Assembly: GCF_026151205.1 (NCBI RefSeq)
Contig: NC_087084.1
Span: 1,090,312 to 1,154,311, forward strand
Direction: 5' to 3'
DNA length: 64,000 nucleotides
DNA from: Bolinopsis microptera
Lineage: Eukaryota; Ctenophora; Tentaculata; Lobata; Bolinopsidae
Under the pieces are notes generated by a model. The model worked only from the letters and a program-made list of their open reading frames with translations. It did not search any database and was not told the origin of the DNA. Both the position numbers and the translations under genes were made by a program. Positions within the stretch are counted from its first letter, which is position 1, and every line of letters starts with the position of its first letter. This document shows positions 13,101 to 25,700 of this stretch, in pieces.

Positions 13101-13742
13101 GGTCCATATTTACTCCGTCACATTTTTATAGTGTGACAATGTAACCATTTCCGTGCCGGCCGTATTTAAGCGATATCTTATCACCTGATTAAGATATCAT
13201 TATGTGACAAAGTTAGCCTGGAGGATGAAACGATTATCCTAACCATCAAGGGTTTAAGTAATTTCATAGTGTGACAAAGTCAACTACACTGTGCCTTTTA
13301 ATAGGGTCACTTATATTTACCAATATCCTCAAACTCAAATGAACGTGTCCTTAAACATGCAAAGTTTCTACTGAGAGTAAAGATTGTGCTGTAAACCGTA
13401 AACTGTTCGCTCACCTCCTGTAACTCTGTGTTGGGTGGGGTAGTGAGTGGTTTGCACTTCAGCTTTACTGTTAGCTCAACTTTAGTAGTTTCGTACTCAA
13501 GTCCCGACTCAAATATCACTCTGAAGAGTTATGTAACCATAGCAACACAGGAGCAACTTGTTAAACAACAGTCAATAATCATAATGATTTGCACAACAGA
13601 TGATTAGGTTATCTAAAGTTATCTTACTTGAAATAGTAGAATCCACTATCACTGGAGTAGACCTCACTCATCTCATGAGTTATTTGAAAGGGACTGGACG
13701 AGGAAACACTGTTCAGAGCAACTTGTTCTTCCTTACCACTCT
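10189..13742 (-). CDS. left Ig gene exons 38-40: Cys-poor Ig-like end and CCP/sushi-like tail
   Basis: Exons 13742-13628, 13520-13415 and 10353-10189. The text SDSGFYYFKV resembles the Ig F-strand motif DSGxYxCxV with Phe in place of Cys. LKCKPL, FVTCSES, EVICDTSTGTYN and TPCL supply four cysteines in CCP-like spacing. The protein ends IQQN-stop with no hydrophobic segment, so neither a membrane anchor nor a GPI signal is visible. Compared with the right copy, MREVCSS is MSEVYSS here: one Cys is a Tyr. The last intron (3.06 kb) holds the TTAA element. Confidence 0.85.
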
Positions 13743-16700
13743 CTGGGAACGAGTTAGCAATCAGAGGACATGTAAAATAATTAATGATCTCGTGCAAATT
13801 ATATTTTTAAGAAGCCCCGCTGCGTTGAAGTCACTGAAACATCTCGGCTTTTTCCCGTTATCACGTTAAAAGATAGTTACTTCATATATTTAGAGTAGGG
13901 GTGATGGTCAATGTAAAGCTTACCTTGGTGAACTAAAAGTACACTGCTCGGTTTGTCTGGTCCTTCTACCGTCACACTGAACGTGACTGTGTCTTTTTCA
14001 AAAACAGGTGTGACATCTGCCATGTTAGCAGTGACAGCCTTAAGCTGGACTTCAGCAGTTGTTTCCTTCAAACTAGCGATCTGGACCTGCGTTCTGTAAC
14101 CTGTGAAGACAAACCATGAAACCAAGATAAAGTTAAACTTTGATGAAGGCAGACTTAAGCACAATTAAAATAATTTAGGTACAACTGAGATACACTTTAA
14201 GATTTTACCAAAAGAATATACCTGTAGCATCTGATTCCCGCGTCTTATCTATTAAAAGAATAGTTGACATTACTCCTTTATCATTCATCTCCGATAGTAT
14301 GGTAGTGTAGCCGTCAGATGCAATGTCTTTCCATGAGCTATCAGCCGTGTCTGGGAGAAACAAATCCAATTTTATTTAGCCTTCAGATCCATGATGTTTT
14401 CTTAACACACAATAAGCACGCTGTAAACTCTTATAACATTATGAAATTAACACTGCTAAATATACTCACTCTCCTGTTGCCAGACTACAGAAACACTTGC
14501 TAAATATACTCACTCTCCTGTTGCCAGACTACAGAAACACTTGCTAAATATACTCACTCTCCCGTTGCCAGACTACAGAAACACTTGCTAAATATACTCA
14601 CTCTCCCGTTGCCAGACTACAGAAACACTTGCTAAATATACTCACTCTCCTGTTGCCAGACTACAGAAACACTTGCTAAATATACTCACTCTCCCGTTGC
14701 CAGACTACAGAAACACTTGCTAAATATATTCACTCTCCTGTTGCCAGACTACAGAAACACTTCCTAAATATACTCACTCTCCTGTTGCCAGACTACAGAA
14801 ACACTTGCTAAATATACTCACTCTCCTGTTGCCAGACTACAGAAACACTTGCTAAATATACTCACTCTCCTGTTGCCAGACTACAGAAACATTGCTAAAT
14901 ATACTCACTCTCCTGTTGCCAGACTACAGAAACACTTGCTAAATATACTCACTCTCCTGTTGCCAGACTACAGAAACACTTGCTAAATATACTCACTCTC
15001 CTGTTGCCAGACTACAGAAACACTTGCTAAATATACTCACTCTCCTGTTGCCAGACTACAGAAACACTGCTAAATATACTCACTCTCCTGTTGCCAGACT
15101 ACAGAAACACTTGCTAAATATACTCACTCTCCTGTTGCCAGACTACAGAAACACTCGCTAAATATACTCAATTTCCCGTTGCCAGACTACAGAAACACTT
15201 CCTAAATATACTCACTCTCCTGTTGCCAGACTACAGAAACACTTGCTAAATATACTCACTCTCCTGTTGCCAGACTACAGAAACACTTGCTAAATATACT
15301 CACTCTCCTGTTGCCAGACTACAGAAACACTTGCTAAATATACTCACTCTCCTGTTGCCAGACTACAGAAACACTTGCTAAATATATTCACTCTCCTGTT
15401 GCCAGACTACAGAAACACTTGTTAAATATACTCACTCTCCTGTTGCCAGACTACAGAAACACTTGCTAAATATACTCACTCTCCTGTTGCCAGACTACAG
15501 AATGAGAAAAACTTGCTAAATATACTCACTCTCCTGTTGCCAGACTACAGAAACACTTGCTAAATATACTCACTCTCCTGTTGCCAGACTACAGAAACAC
15601 TTGCTAAATATACTCACTCTCCTGTTGCCAGACTACAGAAACACTTGCTAAATATACTCACTCTCCTGTTGCCAGACTACAGAAACACTCGCTGTAGCGG
15701 AGGTTGTGAAGGAGGCAGTAAGTGTGGTCCGGTCCCCAATAGTAGCCCATTCTGTACTTTTAACAAATGTTTCACCTGACAAAGTGTGTGCGTTTAACAA
15801 ATATATAGAAATTTTAAAATCGCCTCATTAAATTGAAAAAGTGCGAAGATTTGCAATTGTTCAAGTCTTGTTTTTATATACCTATTAAAAACGCTGTTCC
15901 TGTTTTCACTATTTCTGAAGCAGAGCCAGCATTAACTGTGTAAGTAAAGGAGTATTCTTTTCTGAAGAGTTGCTCTTCACTTGTTACTTCTGACGACGTG
16001 CTGAAATGTAATGGATACAAGCTTAACTCTGCAATTAGAACATGTACTACAATAAACCCCAATTCGTCGCACCCTAATTTACTGTACTATTTCCCTTTCT
16101 CCAAACCGTAAATCGGGTTGTTCTCACATGAACTTCAATAAAGAGTCAATTTAAAAGCTTTTAATCTGGACATGCTTAAGCATATTCCACCATCTAGTTC
16201 AATATTCCAAATCAGAGAAGATATTATAAACCTACCTTGAAAATTTGACAACTTCAGTGAATAGGATACCGTCGCTATCAGAGAGGTCAACTTCCTCCGT
16301 AGATACTGATTTAGCAGTTCCCTGGATTGTGGGGAATCAATAAAATAGCAAAACTTGTCATTTATAGGTATTACTATTAATCCTCAGCAAAATGATGAAA
16401 GAACTTTAAGAAGACATACAGATGGCATGTTGGGTAGAGTTGTTGGTCTGGAATTAGACTGGGTGGTGAAAGTAACTTCAGCTTCGTGGGAAGGTGTAAG
16501 GATGATAGTGTCCACATCAGAGTTAAGTGTTATTACGTTGATATGTGTGCTCGGTATTATAATGTTCCGCTCTGTAAGGGTTTAGTTTATGTTATTTGTG
16601 ATAACCTTTATATCTTCACTTGTTATTAGTAAGGGAGAAGTTGTGAAGCAGTCATCAACATTCCCATAAAGAAAACAGAGCAAAGTCTTATCAATGTTAA

Positions 16701-19700
16701 TGTGAAAACAGACCTGGATGATAAGCTGCTATGCACTGAAGAGTGCCTACTGCAGTGAGGGAGTGTGTGAAGGAGAGGACTGAGGTCTTATCAGTGGCTG
16801 TAGAAACCATGTCTGAAACTGTGAACTGCACTACCTCACTGTTTTTATTGAATCCAGCCCCTTCTTCACTGATTGCATTGTCATCTAGTGTCCACCTGAG
16901 AGAATCTATAGTTACTGAGATTCATTGGAATCCAAAACGGCCAGAAATTAATAGCAATTTATTCCCAAAATATATTCTGCAGTATGCAAGATAATGAAGA
17001 GTTTTTTAACAAATATGGCGGGACATGAAACTGACCTTATGCTAGTTAGTTCAGTGTCTGTTAGACCAGTAGGAACTACACAAGTAACACTACTCCCACT
17101 GCCCACCAGCCCCCACACTGAGTCAGGGGTAACGCTTCCTGTCAGACTCACTGCTGACACTCTTACTTCGTTACTACGGATCTCCTTGTCTGAAGTGAGT
17201 TCATTACAGGATCATACAAACAATCTTAAAAAATAATCTCCGAATATGTGTGTGTGCGTGTGTAATTTCCGAGCGGTTCAATCAAGAAAACTGTAAGAGT
17301 TACGGGGCTGGTTTTTTTGGTTTAGTAGCCAAAGGGTAAAGGTTTTTTAAATCGGTCGTTAGTAAGTGGTTTAATTGATGGTTTTGTACCACAAATGTTG
17401 CATAAAATGGCTCACATTTTCTCCCTCCTCGCTCGCTCTCCCATTACTGCATATTATGTAGCGTTGGTATATATTACACGGTCATGTAATCCTATAAACT
17501 TATTAGGGGAGTGAGAGCTCATAGCGGTCTGTTTGGACTATAGAGAGAGTTCATACTTTCATACGACAACGTAATGCATGTTCACAAATATGATAGGCGG
17601 TTGTGGTGTTAAGGGTTAATTTCTATTAATTATTGTTTAAGATACTATTGTTTAAGATACCATTGGATACGTGAGGGCACTCCGAATAGAATTACTCACC
17701 TAATGCGGGTTTTGACTCAACGGGTAAATACTCCTACCCTTTTTAACTGCGGCAGTGAAATCCCGGCCGAAGGCTGGGTTACACTAGTTATTATTTATAA
17801 TACCTTCCGGGAATTATATCCACTAAAAGTCTCGGACACTGAGAGCTGATAATTTGCTCATTTTTCCCGCAAGAGAAGCCAAGGTATTATCAGCATAGAC
17901 TCAGACTGGCTGGTGGCAAGTATTATAATATAATAATAGCTTGTCTATTGAATGCTGAGCGCGATAACGAAATTGCCAAGCTATTATGTATTATAATATT
18001 TTCCGGTTCCGAATTGGAAGGGGTGTAATCCGATACGTGCGCATGATACAATATAGTGTCTAATATATAGAACGCCAGTGGTATTTGTTTTACAACTTGC
18101 CGCCACCCAGTCTGAGGTCTATGCTGATAATACCTTGGCTTCCCTTGCGGGATATATCGGCAAATTATCAGCTCTCAGTGTCGGAGACTTTTAGTGGATA
18201 TAATTCCCGGAAGGTATTATAAAATATAATACCTTCGCTGTTTCGTAACCGCGCGTTCTCTCCAGCAAGCTGTCGGGAATTATCGCGCTCAGCACTCAGA
18301 AGCGAAGGTATTATAGTATTATAAAAAGATATTTATTAATACGGTAATCCGTTCTGTTAAAAATTGAAACAGTTCCAAAATCACTTACTGCCATTTTTCT
18401 TGGTGAAGGAGCATCTGTAGCTTCCAGCATTACTGGTATCAACTGTTAGAGTTAACTTTGAAGTCTTGGGAGTATTGGCTGGGTTGCTGAAACATTGTGA
18501 GAGTAACTACTATGGAATATTTGTTTAGTACTTTTTATAAAAGCTAAGAACTCAGTAAAGAGCTGATACCAGGAAGCGGAAGTTTACCATTACCTGGTTA
18601 CCCGACTAGTTCCAGAGAAAGAGGAGAGCTAGAGTTTATATTTATAGTATTGAGGGTATTTTAATAAACCTGCAAGCCGTTGTTAAACAAGACTGATCGC
18701 TGAAGATCCAAGAGAACGCTCCCTCGCTGATAGTGGTGGAGATGTAGCTGCAAGTTAGAGTCAGCGCTGTTCCGGTAAATACTCGGCTACCAGCTTCAGG
18801 CTTCAGAGAAAGGTCTGAGGACATGTGTTTCAATGAAAACTTCCCAGCGTATCGAATGGAAAAACTTTATTATTATTTTCATAGATCTCAACAGTAGTGT
18901 AACTCTTGTTGTACAGTTTTACTTACCGTTGATCTCAATAGTAGTGTAACTCTTGTTGTACAGTTTTACTTACCGTTGATCTCGACGCTGGCAGAGAAGG
19001 AGTATTCTTCGTTCCCAGATACCTTGCACGTGTACGTAGAGTCTTCTACTTGAGATGGCAGGATTAACTCTGTGACAGTGGTCAGGTCGGCTACAGTATT
19101 CTTTTGTGTATCTGAAACAAGTTAAACTTAACTAAAATAACCTTGACATTGATACTCAAATATGTCAGAATAACATTTAGTTTAATCTCTCGGTTTGTAA
19201 AATTGGGGGTACCTGTAAGAAGTTGGTTGGTGTTGTACCAAGCCACAGTAAGTGTGTCTGTAGGGTTTATTACTGAGCAGGTCAGAGTGGCAGATTTGCC
19301 TGACTGAACCGCGTCTCCCTCCGTTCTGAAGATTGTACGTGAGATGTTTAGTTACTGGGTTGTGGTTATATGCTGTGGGTATCCTCATGTTAACCAAATA
19401 ATCAAGTAACAATAAAAGCATCTAACTTGAGTTACTATCTGAAATGTCAAGGAAGAATATTATTTATTTGATGTTGAAGTGCATTACCAGCATATCATAT
19501 CTACTATCTAGTTAACATACTTCATCAGTATAAATGTTACCTGACACTGAAGACCTTGAGTGGTATATGTGTATCTACATGCTGAGTTTGTACCCCTACT
19601 GTAACCCGACAAGTGAAGGTCTGATCAAGATTTGTAGTTACATCTCCGGACAGTGTCAGGGAAGAAACTTGCGATCCTCCTTTTAGTTCCCCTTCTCTGA

Positions 19701-22700
19701 AACGAACCGGGAGTGAAAACTACGACTAGTTAGTTAACTCATTTCATCAATGAAAAATAGCTGCCAAGTAGAATGTTTGCCAAAATTATATGTGAGCCAA
19801 TATAACAATATAAAAGATACTCACACCACAACGTAGTTCTCATTATTAGTAGGGTCTCTATAATACTGGAGCCCGTTACTACAATATAAAAGATACTCAC
19901 ACCACAACGTAGTTCTCATCATTAGTAGGGTCTCTATACTGGACCACGTTACTACAATATAAAAGATACTCACACCACAACGTAGTTCTCATTATTAGTA
20001 GGGTCTCTATACTGGACCACGTTACTACAATATAAAAGATACTCACACCACAACGTAGTTCTCATTATTAGTAGGGTCTCTATACTGGACCACGTTACTA
20101 CAATATAAAAGATACTCACACCACAACGTAGTTCTCATCAATAGTAGGGTCTCTATACTGGACCACGTTACTACAATATAAAAGATACTCACACCACAAC
20201 GTAGTTCTCATTATTAGTAGGGTCTCTATACTGGACCACGTTACTACAATATAAAAGATACTCACACCACAACGTAGTTCTCATCATTAGTAGGGTCTCT
20301 ATACTGGACCCCGTTACTATCCAGCCACATCAGGTCAATGTCGTTAGCGGAGACTCCAGATACAGAGCATGTCAGGGTTGAGGGGTGTCCTGCTGCTACA
20401 TCGTGACTGATACTGCTTATCTCTAAAGTGGGGTAAGAGGACAGTAAGATATATAAGTTTGCAAAATGAAATGTCTCAGTTTGGACAACATGCTGCAAAA
20501 ATAAAATGCTGCAAAAAGTAACCATGTTGAAATTTCTCGTGGAACTATTTGTCTGAATTACCATATGTATTGAGCTGTCCGATTTCTGTTTGATCAGCCT
20601 GTCCAGAAGCCGAAACAACACATGTGAACACCTTATCCTCAGTGACAGAGGAAGCGGCTATGTTAAGTGTTACAACAAGTTCATTGTTAGTCCATTCGCT
20701 TTGAGACAGCGTGTATTGGTCACCTAGGTGGTTTGTTATCAATACGTTATTAACGGTGTAAAGAACTCTACTCGAAAAAGATATTGTACTCTACAATCTG
20801 TGCTTAAAATTTAATTTTTTTAAAAACTCACCGTCAATAATTTTAGTGTCCTGATCAAACCAAGCTATAGACGAGTCTTCTGACACTCCCGTGGCTGTAC
20901 ATGTGATGGAGGCAGCTGTTTTAACAGGGACCTCGTCAACCTCCGTCACTAAGCCTGAGAGATGTGCAATATGGGTTAAAATAACTTTCAGTTGAGGTGC
21001 TTCATGTTTTAGTTGAGGTGCTTTATGTTTCAGTTGATGTGCTTTATGTTATAGTTGATGTGATATTTGTTTTGTTTTGTGTTCCAACAACTCACCAAAT
21101 ACTTTAAGTTGAGATATCACACTTCCCTCTCCAGATTCAGGGAACTGTGTGGACTTTACACGGCAACTGTAGGATGAAGTGCCCCGAGTAACTGCAGTTA
21201 CTGTCAGTTCTGAGACTTGCTTGCTGCCTGACAGGGACTTTGCTTCTACTCCCTCGGAGAGAGCTTGCTCTTCCTGTTAAAATACCAATCGTTACAGAAA
21301 CTATAATTGCTCAATTGGTTTAACTTGGATGAAAAGCTATCATGAAGTATGTATTTTGTTAAAGGAATATGTTTTGCTTGAGACTGACCCTGAACCACGT
21401 GATTATCACAGATGCAGTTAAATCTGCCACAGTACATGTAAATACAACATCTGTTCCTGATTTGGCTTCTATCTCAGGCAGGGTGATAGCTGAAATAACA
21501 GCTGTTAAGGGGGTGATTCGATTTTTACATTTAATTGTCTGTGTAATTGCTGATTCAATATTGATTAACATGTTTGAGAAAACATTTGTTGCCGTAGATT
21601 TGTCATCAAAAGCCTATGTTATAATTATATTATCTAATTTTGCTATTGTTTGCTTACTGTAAACTTCTAGTTTGACATCTAAAGGTTTCTCCCCTGATGT
21701 AGGGTTGTCTACGGAGGATACAGTACAAGTGTATGTTTTATCTTCTGTCACAGCAGCTGACTTTACAGTAAGTGTCCCAGTTTGACTGTTGGTCTCATCA
21801 TCGTAGGATCCTGGTGTTTCCACGTAGTTACCTTCATCAGAGATGCCAGACCAGGATATTTTCATCTCTTTGCTTATTTGTGTTATTTTGCAAGATATGG
21901 TGGTTTCAGTTCCCATCTGCACCTCTTTGTCGAACACATCAATAGCTGCCGAAATTAATTTTTAATTGTCATTAAAGCGATAAATAAATATAAAAATTGA
22001 TTGAAATAGAGAAACATTTTAAAATATTTGCAGCTGGTAAAAAAAAAGAAGTGGTAAAAAGGGAACAACACGATCAGATCAAATTTCTAAAACCACACCC
22101 AGGAAAACCTTACTGCCTGGTGGGCTTGCTAGAGGTGATAATTTTTCAATAGCATGTTTGTCGTCGCGCGTGACGTAAAGCTCGCTGCTTGCACGCGTTT
22201 TACAATCTGAATTCAGCCATGTAGTCATGACAACCACATTAATTTGCAAAGTTTTTGCGACCTTTTATTTGGCCCAAAATCATAATTTTCGGGATAACTA
22301 AAAATCTACAATGTCCCTAATTTTCCTCCTGGGGAGGTAACGTTTCTTTCACAAGGCGAACATTTTGCAAAAACTGGAAGTCTCTAGCTCTTTTACTTTC
22401 AAAGTTAGGCCCCGGCCAGTAAGGTTTCTTTGCGCAAACCATAGTTTGGAAATACTTACAATACACGTTGAGAGACACCGGGGTTTGTGAGGCAGGGGAC
22501 TGCTCAAACTCTCCCGAAGTCACTACACAGGTATACACAGCGTCTTCTCCAGGATTTAACACGGTCAGGGTGGAGATCTGAGTGTCAGTGTTCAGTTCCC
22601 CTTCTACTGACCCTGCTACAGTTTCTAATCCCTTTATCCACGTGACAGTAGCTGTGGCTAATAGCCCTGTTATCTCGCAAGTCAGGGTGGTTCCTGTTCC

Positions 22701-25700
22701 CTTGTAGGCGTCTTTGTGTATCGGCTCTACCTCTGCAAATACGTAACTATTGATTATTCTTACTTTCTCAGAGTATCTGACCAACGTAAAATTTAAAAAA
22801 CTTCAAAAACTTCAAAGTTAAAAAATCAGTTAATTAAAGGCAAACTGTGCAGAATGTTTTAAAACCCTCACCATAAACACTGAGCTTGACTAAGGAGTCC
22901 TGGTGTGGGGACTGGATATACTCCCCTGAAACAACCCTGCACACATAATCCTGATCACTTGTCACGTGACTGCCCTGCACCAGGAGGGTAGCAGTCTGTG
23001 AGTCTGCAGACAGCTGAGAGAGGGCACCACCTTCATTTACTGGCGTGTTGCCAAGCAGCCAGGTTACTGAGCTAACTGCAGTGGTTAGACCACTTATAAT
23101 ACACGAGATCTCTGTGTTGGTTCCAGATTTTACTTCAACATCTATAGCCGCAACATCTGGGGATAAACAGTGCAAAAATAGTTTCAAATACAGAACAATT
23201 GATGATCCGAAGGTGTTATTGTAATAGTCCGAATAAAATTATGCATTATACGATGGTAGATAAATTTACCATGGTAATACTGTCTTACCAAAAACGTTAA
23301 GGTTGAGGAATTGGGAATAGGGTTGGGAGTCTGGGTAGGCTGTGGAGCTGATGATGCACGTGTAGACTGTGTCTGTTTGTGGAGTTTGTACTGTTAACCT
23401 TGATACTTGTTGCTTGTTGCTAACAGTAGTTGTTTCTGTGCTGTCTGTTTGTTCACCTTCCTTCCAAGTTACAGTGACTCCATTAACAGAGGCTATGTTA
23501 GTTATAGTGCAGGTTATAGTTGCTGGACTACCAACCTTAACCTCTACTTCTTCTTTCAGAACACCTGCAAAATAGTATACTTCAGAACGGGTTTCAATTG
23601 CTAAAGTAGACATTCTTAAAGAAAACAATATTCCTTATTGAATGATGTAATATTGAAAATTAATTGTTTATTGTTCACAAAGGCATATAGGTTTAGTTTT
23701 TTTGAGTTAGCAAATTGTTACACTGTAGATTTCTTGGATTCGTTCAGCATTCAGAAAACATTAAATGTTCACAAAGGTACTTACTGTACACGAAAACATC
23801 AACAGATTTGGAGGCTGATTCACTGGTCTGTAAAGCCCCGGATTTCACCTCGCAAGTATAAGTTGTGTCAGTATCAGGAGAGGTTATCTTCAGAGTAGCT
23901 GTCTGCGAGGTAGACACTAACTCTCCACTATCAGCAGTGATCCCATCTCCATTAGTAACAGGGTTACCAGGGTTACCAGGGTTACCAGGGTTACCAGGGT
24001 TACCAGCAGAGCGCCAGGTTATTAAGACAGTCTGTGTGATGTCGGACACTACACACGACAGAGTAGTGCTTGTTCCTGCTCCTACTTCTTTACTGTGCAC
24101 CGCAATATCTGGGAGGGTACGACAGGTTATAAAGTTGATGTTGTGCAGTTTTTATTAATAAGTTAGATACAGTGCAGCGAAGCCTTGAGCGAAAAAAGTA
24201 TGGTATCCATTTCAATCACTAGCCTAATTGCAATTGTACCTGGGGCTCATGTATTTGACCAGTCACATTGTAATCATATGGTTGTTCAGGTAAAGTAAAG
24301 TAGAAGTATCTACTCGATACTAAATAAGTAAAGTTTCACTGATATTTACCGTAGACGTTAAGCAGTACTACCACAGACTTAGCTGCAGATTCAGTGTAAC
24401 TTCTGGAAGTGACGGTGCAGGTATAGGTACTATCCTCAGTAACCGCACCAGAGGTTACAGTCAATATTCCGGTTTGACTGTTAGTTGTGGTATCGTATAC
24501 TCCTTCATTTGGGAGGAAGTTACTTCCAGCTGTGAAGCCTGTCCAGGTGATGGATAGTTGCTCACTGATTTCAGTTACTTTGCACGTGATGGTGGTTTCT
24601 GTTCCGCGGAGGTTCTCTTTTCCTACAACCTCGATCGCTGGGGAGTAACTATGGTAACTAGTAATTAGTAATTAGTAATTAGTAATTAGTAATCGCTGAA
24701 AACAATTGCTTGATTAAAATTAAACGTTATTTATTTATATCATAACAGTTCTACAGATTAACGCATTAAAGTATTAACATATCATTATTGTGTGTATAAT
24801 CCTGTTTAATAATGAATTATATATATTATAATTGGAAGAGGAATGTATATTTAAATGGAAATGTGAAAACAGTAGACTTACAATAGGTGTTGAGAGTTAC
24901 AAGAGTAGAAGAAGAAGCAGAAGCAGAATACTGTCCTGAAGTAACCACACAAGTATACTCCTCATCTTGTTGTGGGTTGTTAACTGTTAAGGTAGAAGTC
25001 TGGGTATCCCCTTTTAAAGACACTTCATTAACCTCTGACAGGTTCTCAGACCTATTCCTCCAGGTTACAGTGGCTGTGGCTGAGAGTCCGGTTATTTTGC
25101 AGGTCAGGGTGGTTCCTGTTCCCTTGTACGCGTCTTTGCTCACAGTTTCTACATCTGAATACGTTAAATGAGCACCAGTTCGTATTTCATTATAATTACT
25201 TTATCTTGATGTAAACATGCGAAGTTGATAAAGATATATCACAGAATATTTGTAATCCTGCGCTAGACTCGTTGAATCAATTTTTTGCTTCGATGATCTT
25301 ATCAACAAGTGATTGGACCACTCTACAGTTACTTTTTACTGCTTTTTTGTCAAGCCAAGGAATATGTTTTTAAAGTCAATCAAAAACATAGATTGAAAAA
25401 CGTACCATAAACGTTTAGATTGACGTTGATATCCGAGTGGCTGGAATCGGGCAAAGATCCAGAAGTGACTCTGCAAGTGTAAGCAGTATCGTCGTTCACA
25501 AGAGTTCTGTCTACAGCAAGAGTTGATGTTTGTGTCCCTCCAGAATGGCTTCCTTCGGTAGGGATGAGCTTATCACCTGAAACTGGTCCTGTACTTGTTC
25601 GCCAGGTCACTGTTGCTGTATCTGTTATGCCAGTGATGATACAGGATAATGTTGTATCAGAGCCTTTCTTCACTTCTTTATTCACTGATTCAACCTCTGC

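Noticed and set aside
14457-15690. CRISPR-like array
   Set aside because: Units are contiguous 44-bp tandem copies without unique spacers, in a eukaryotic intron.
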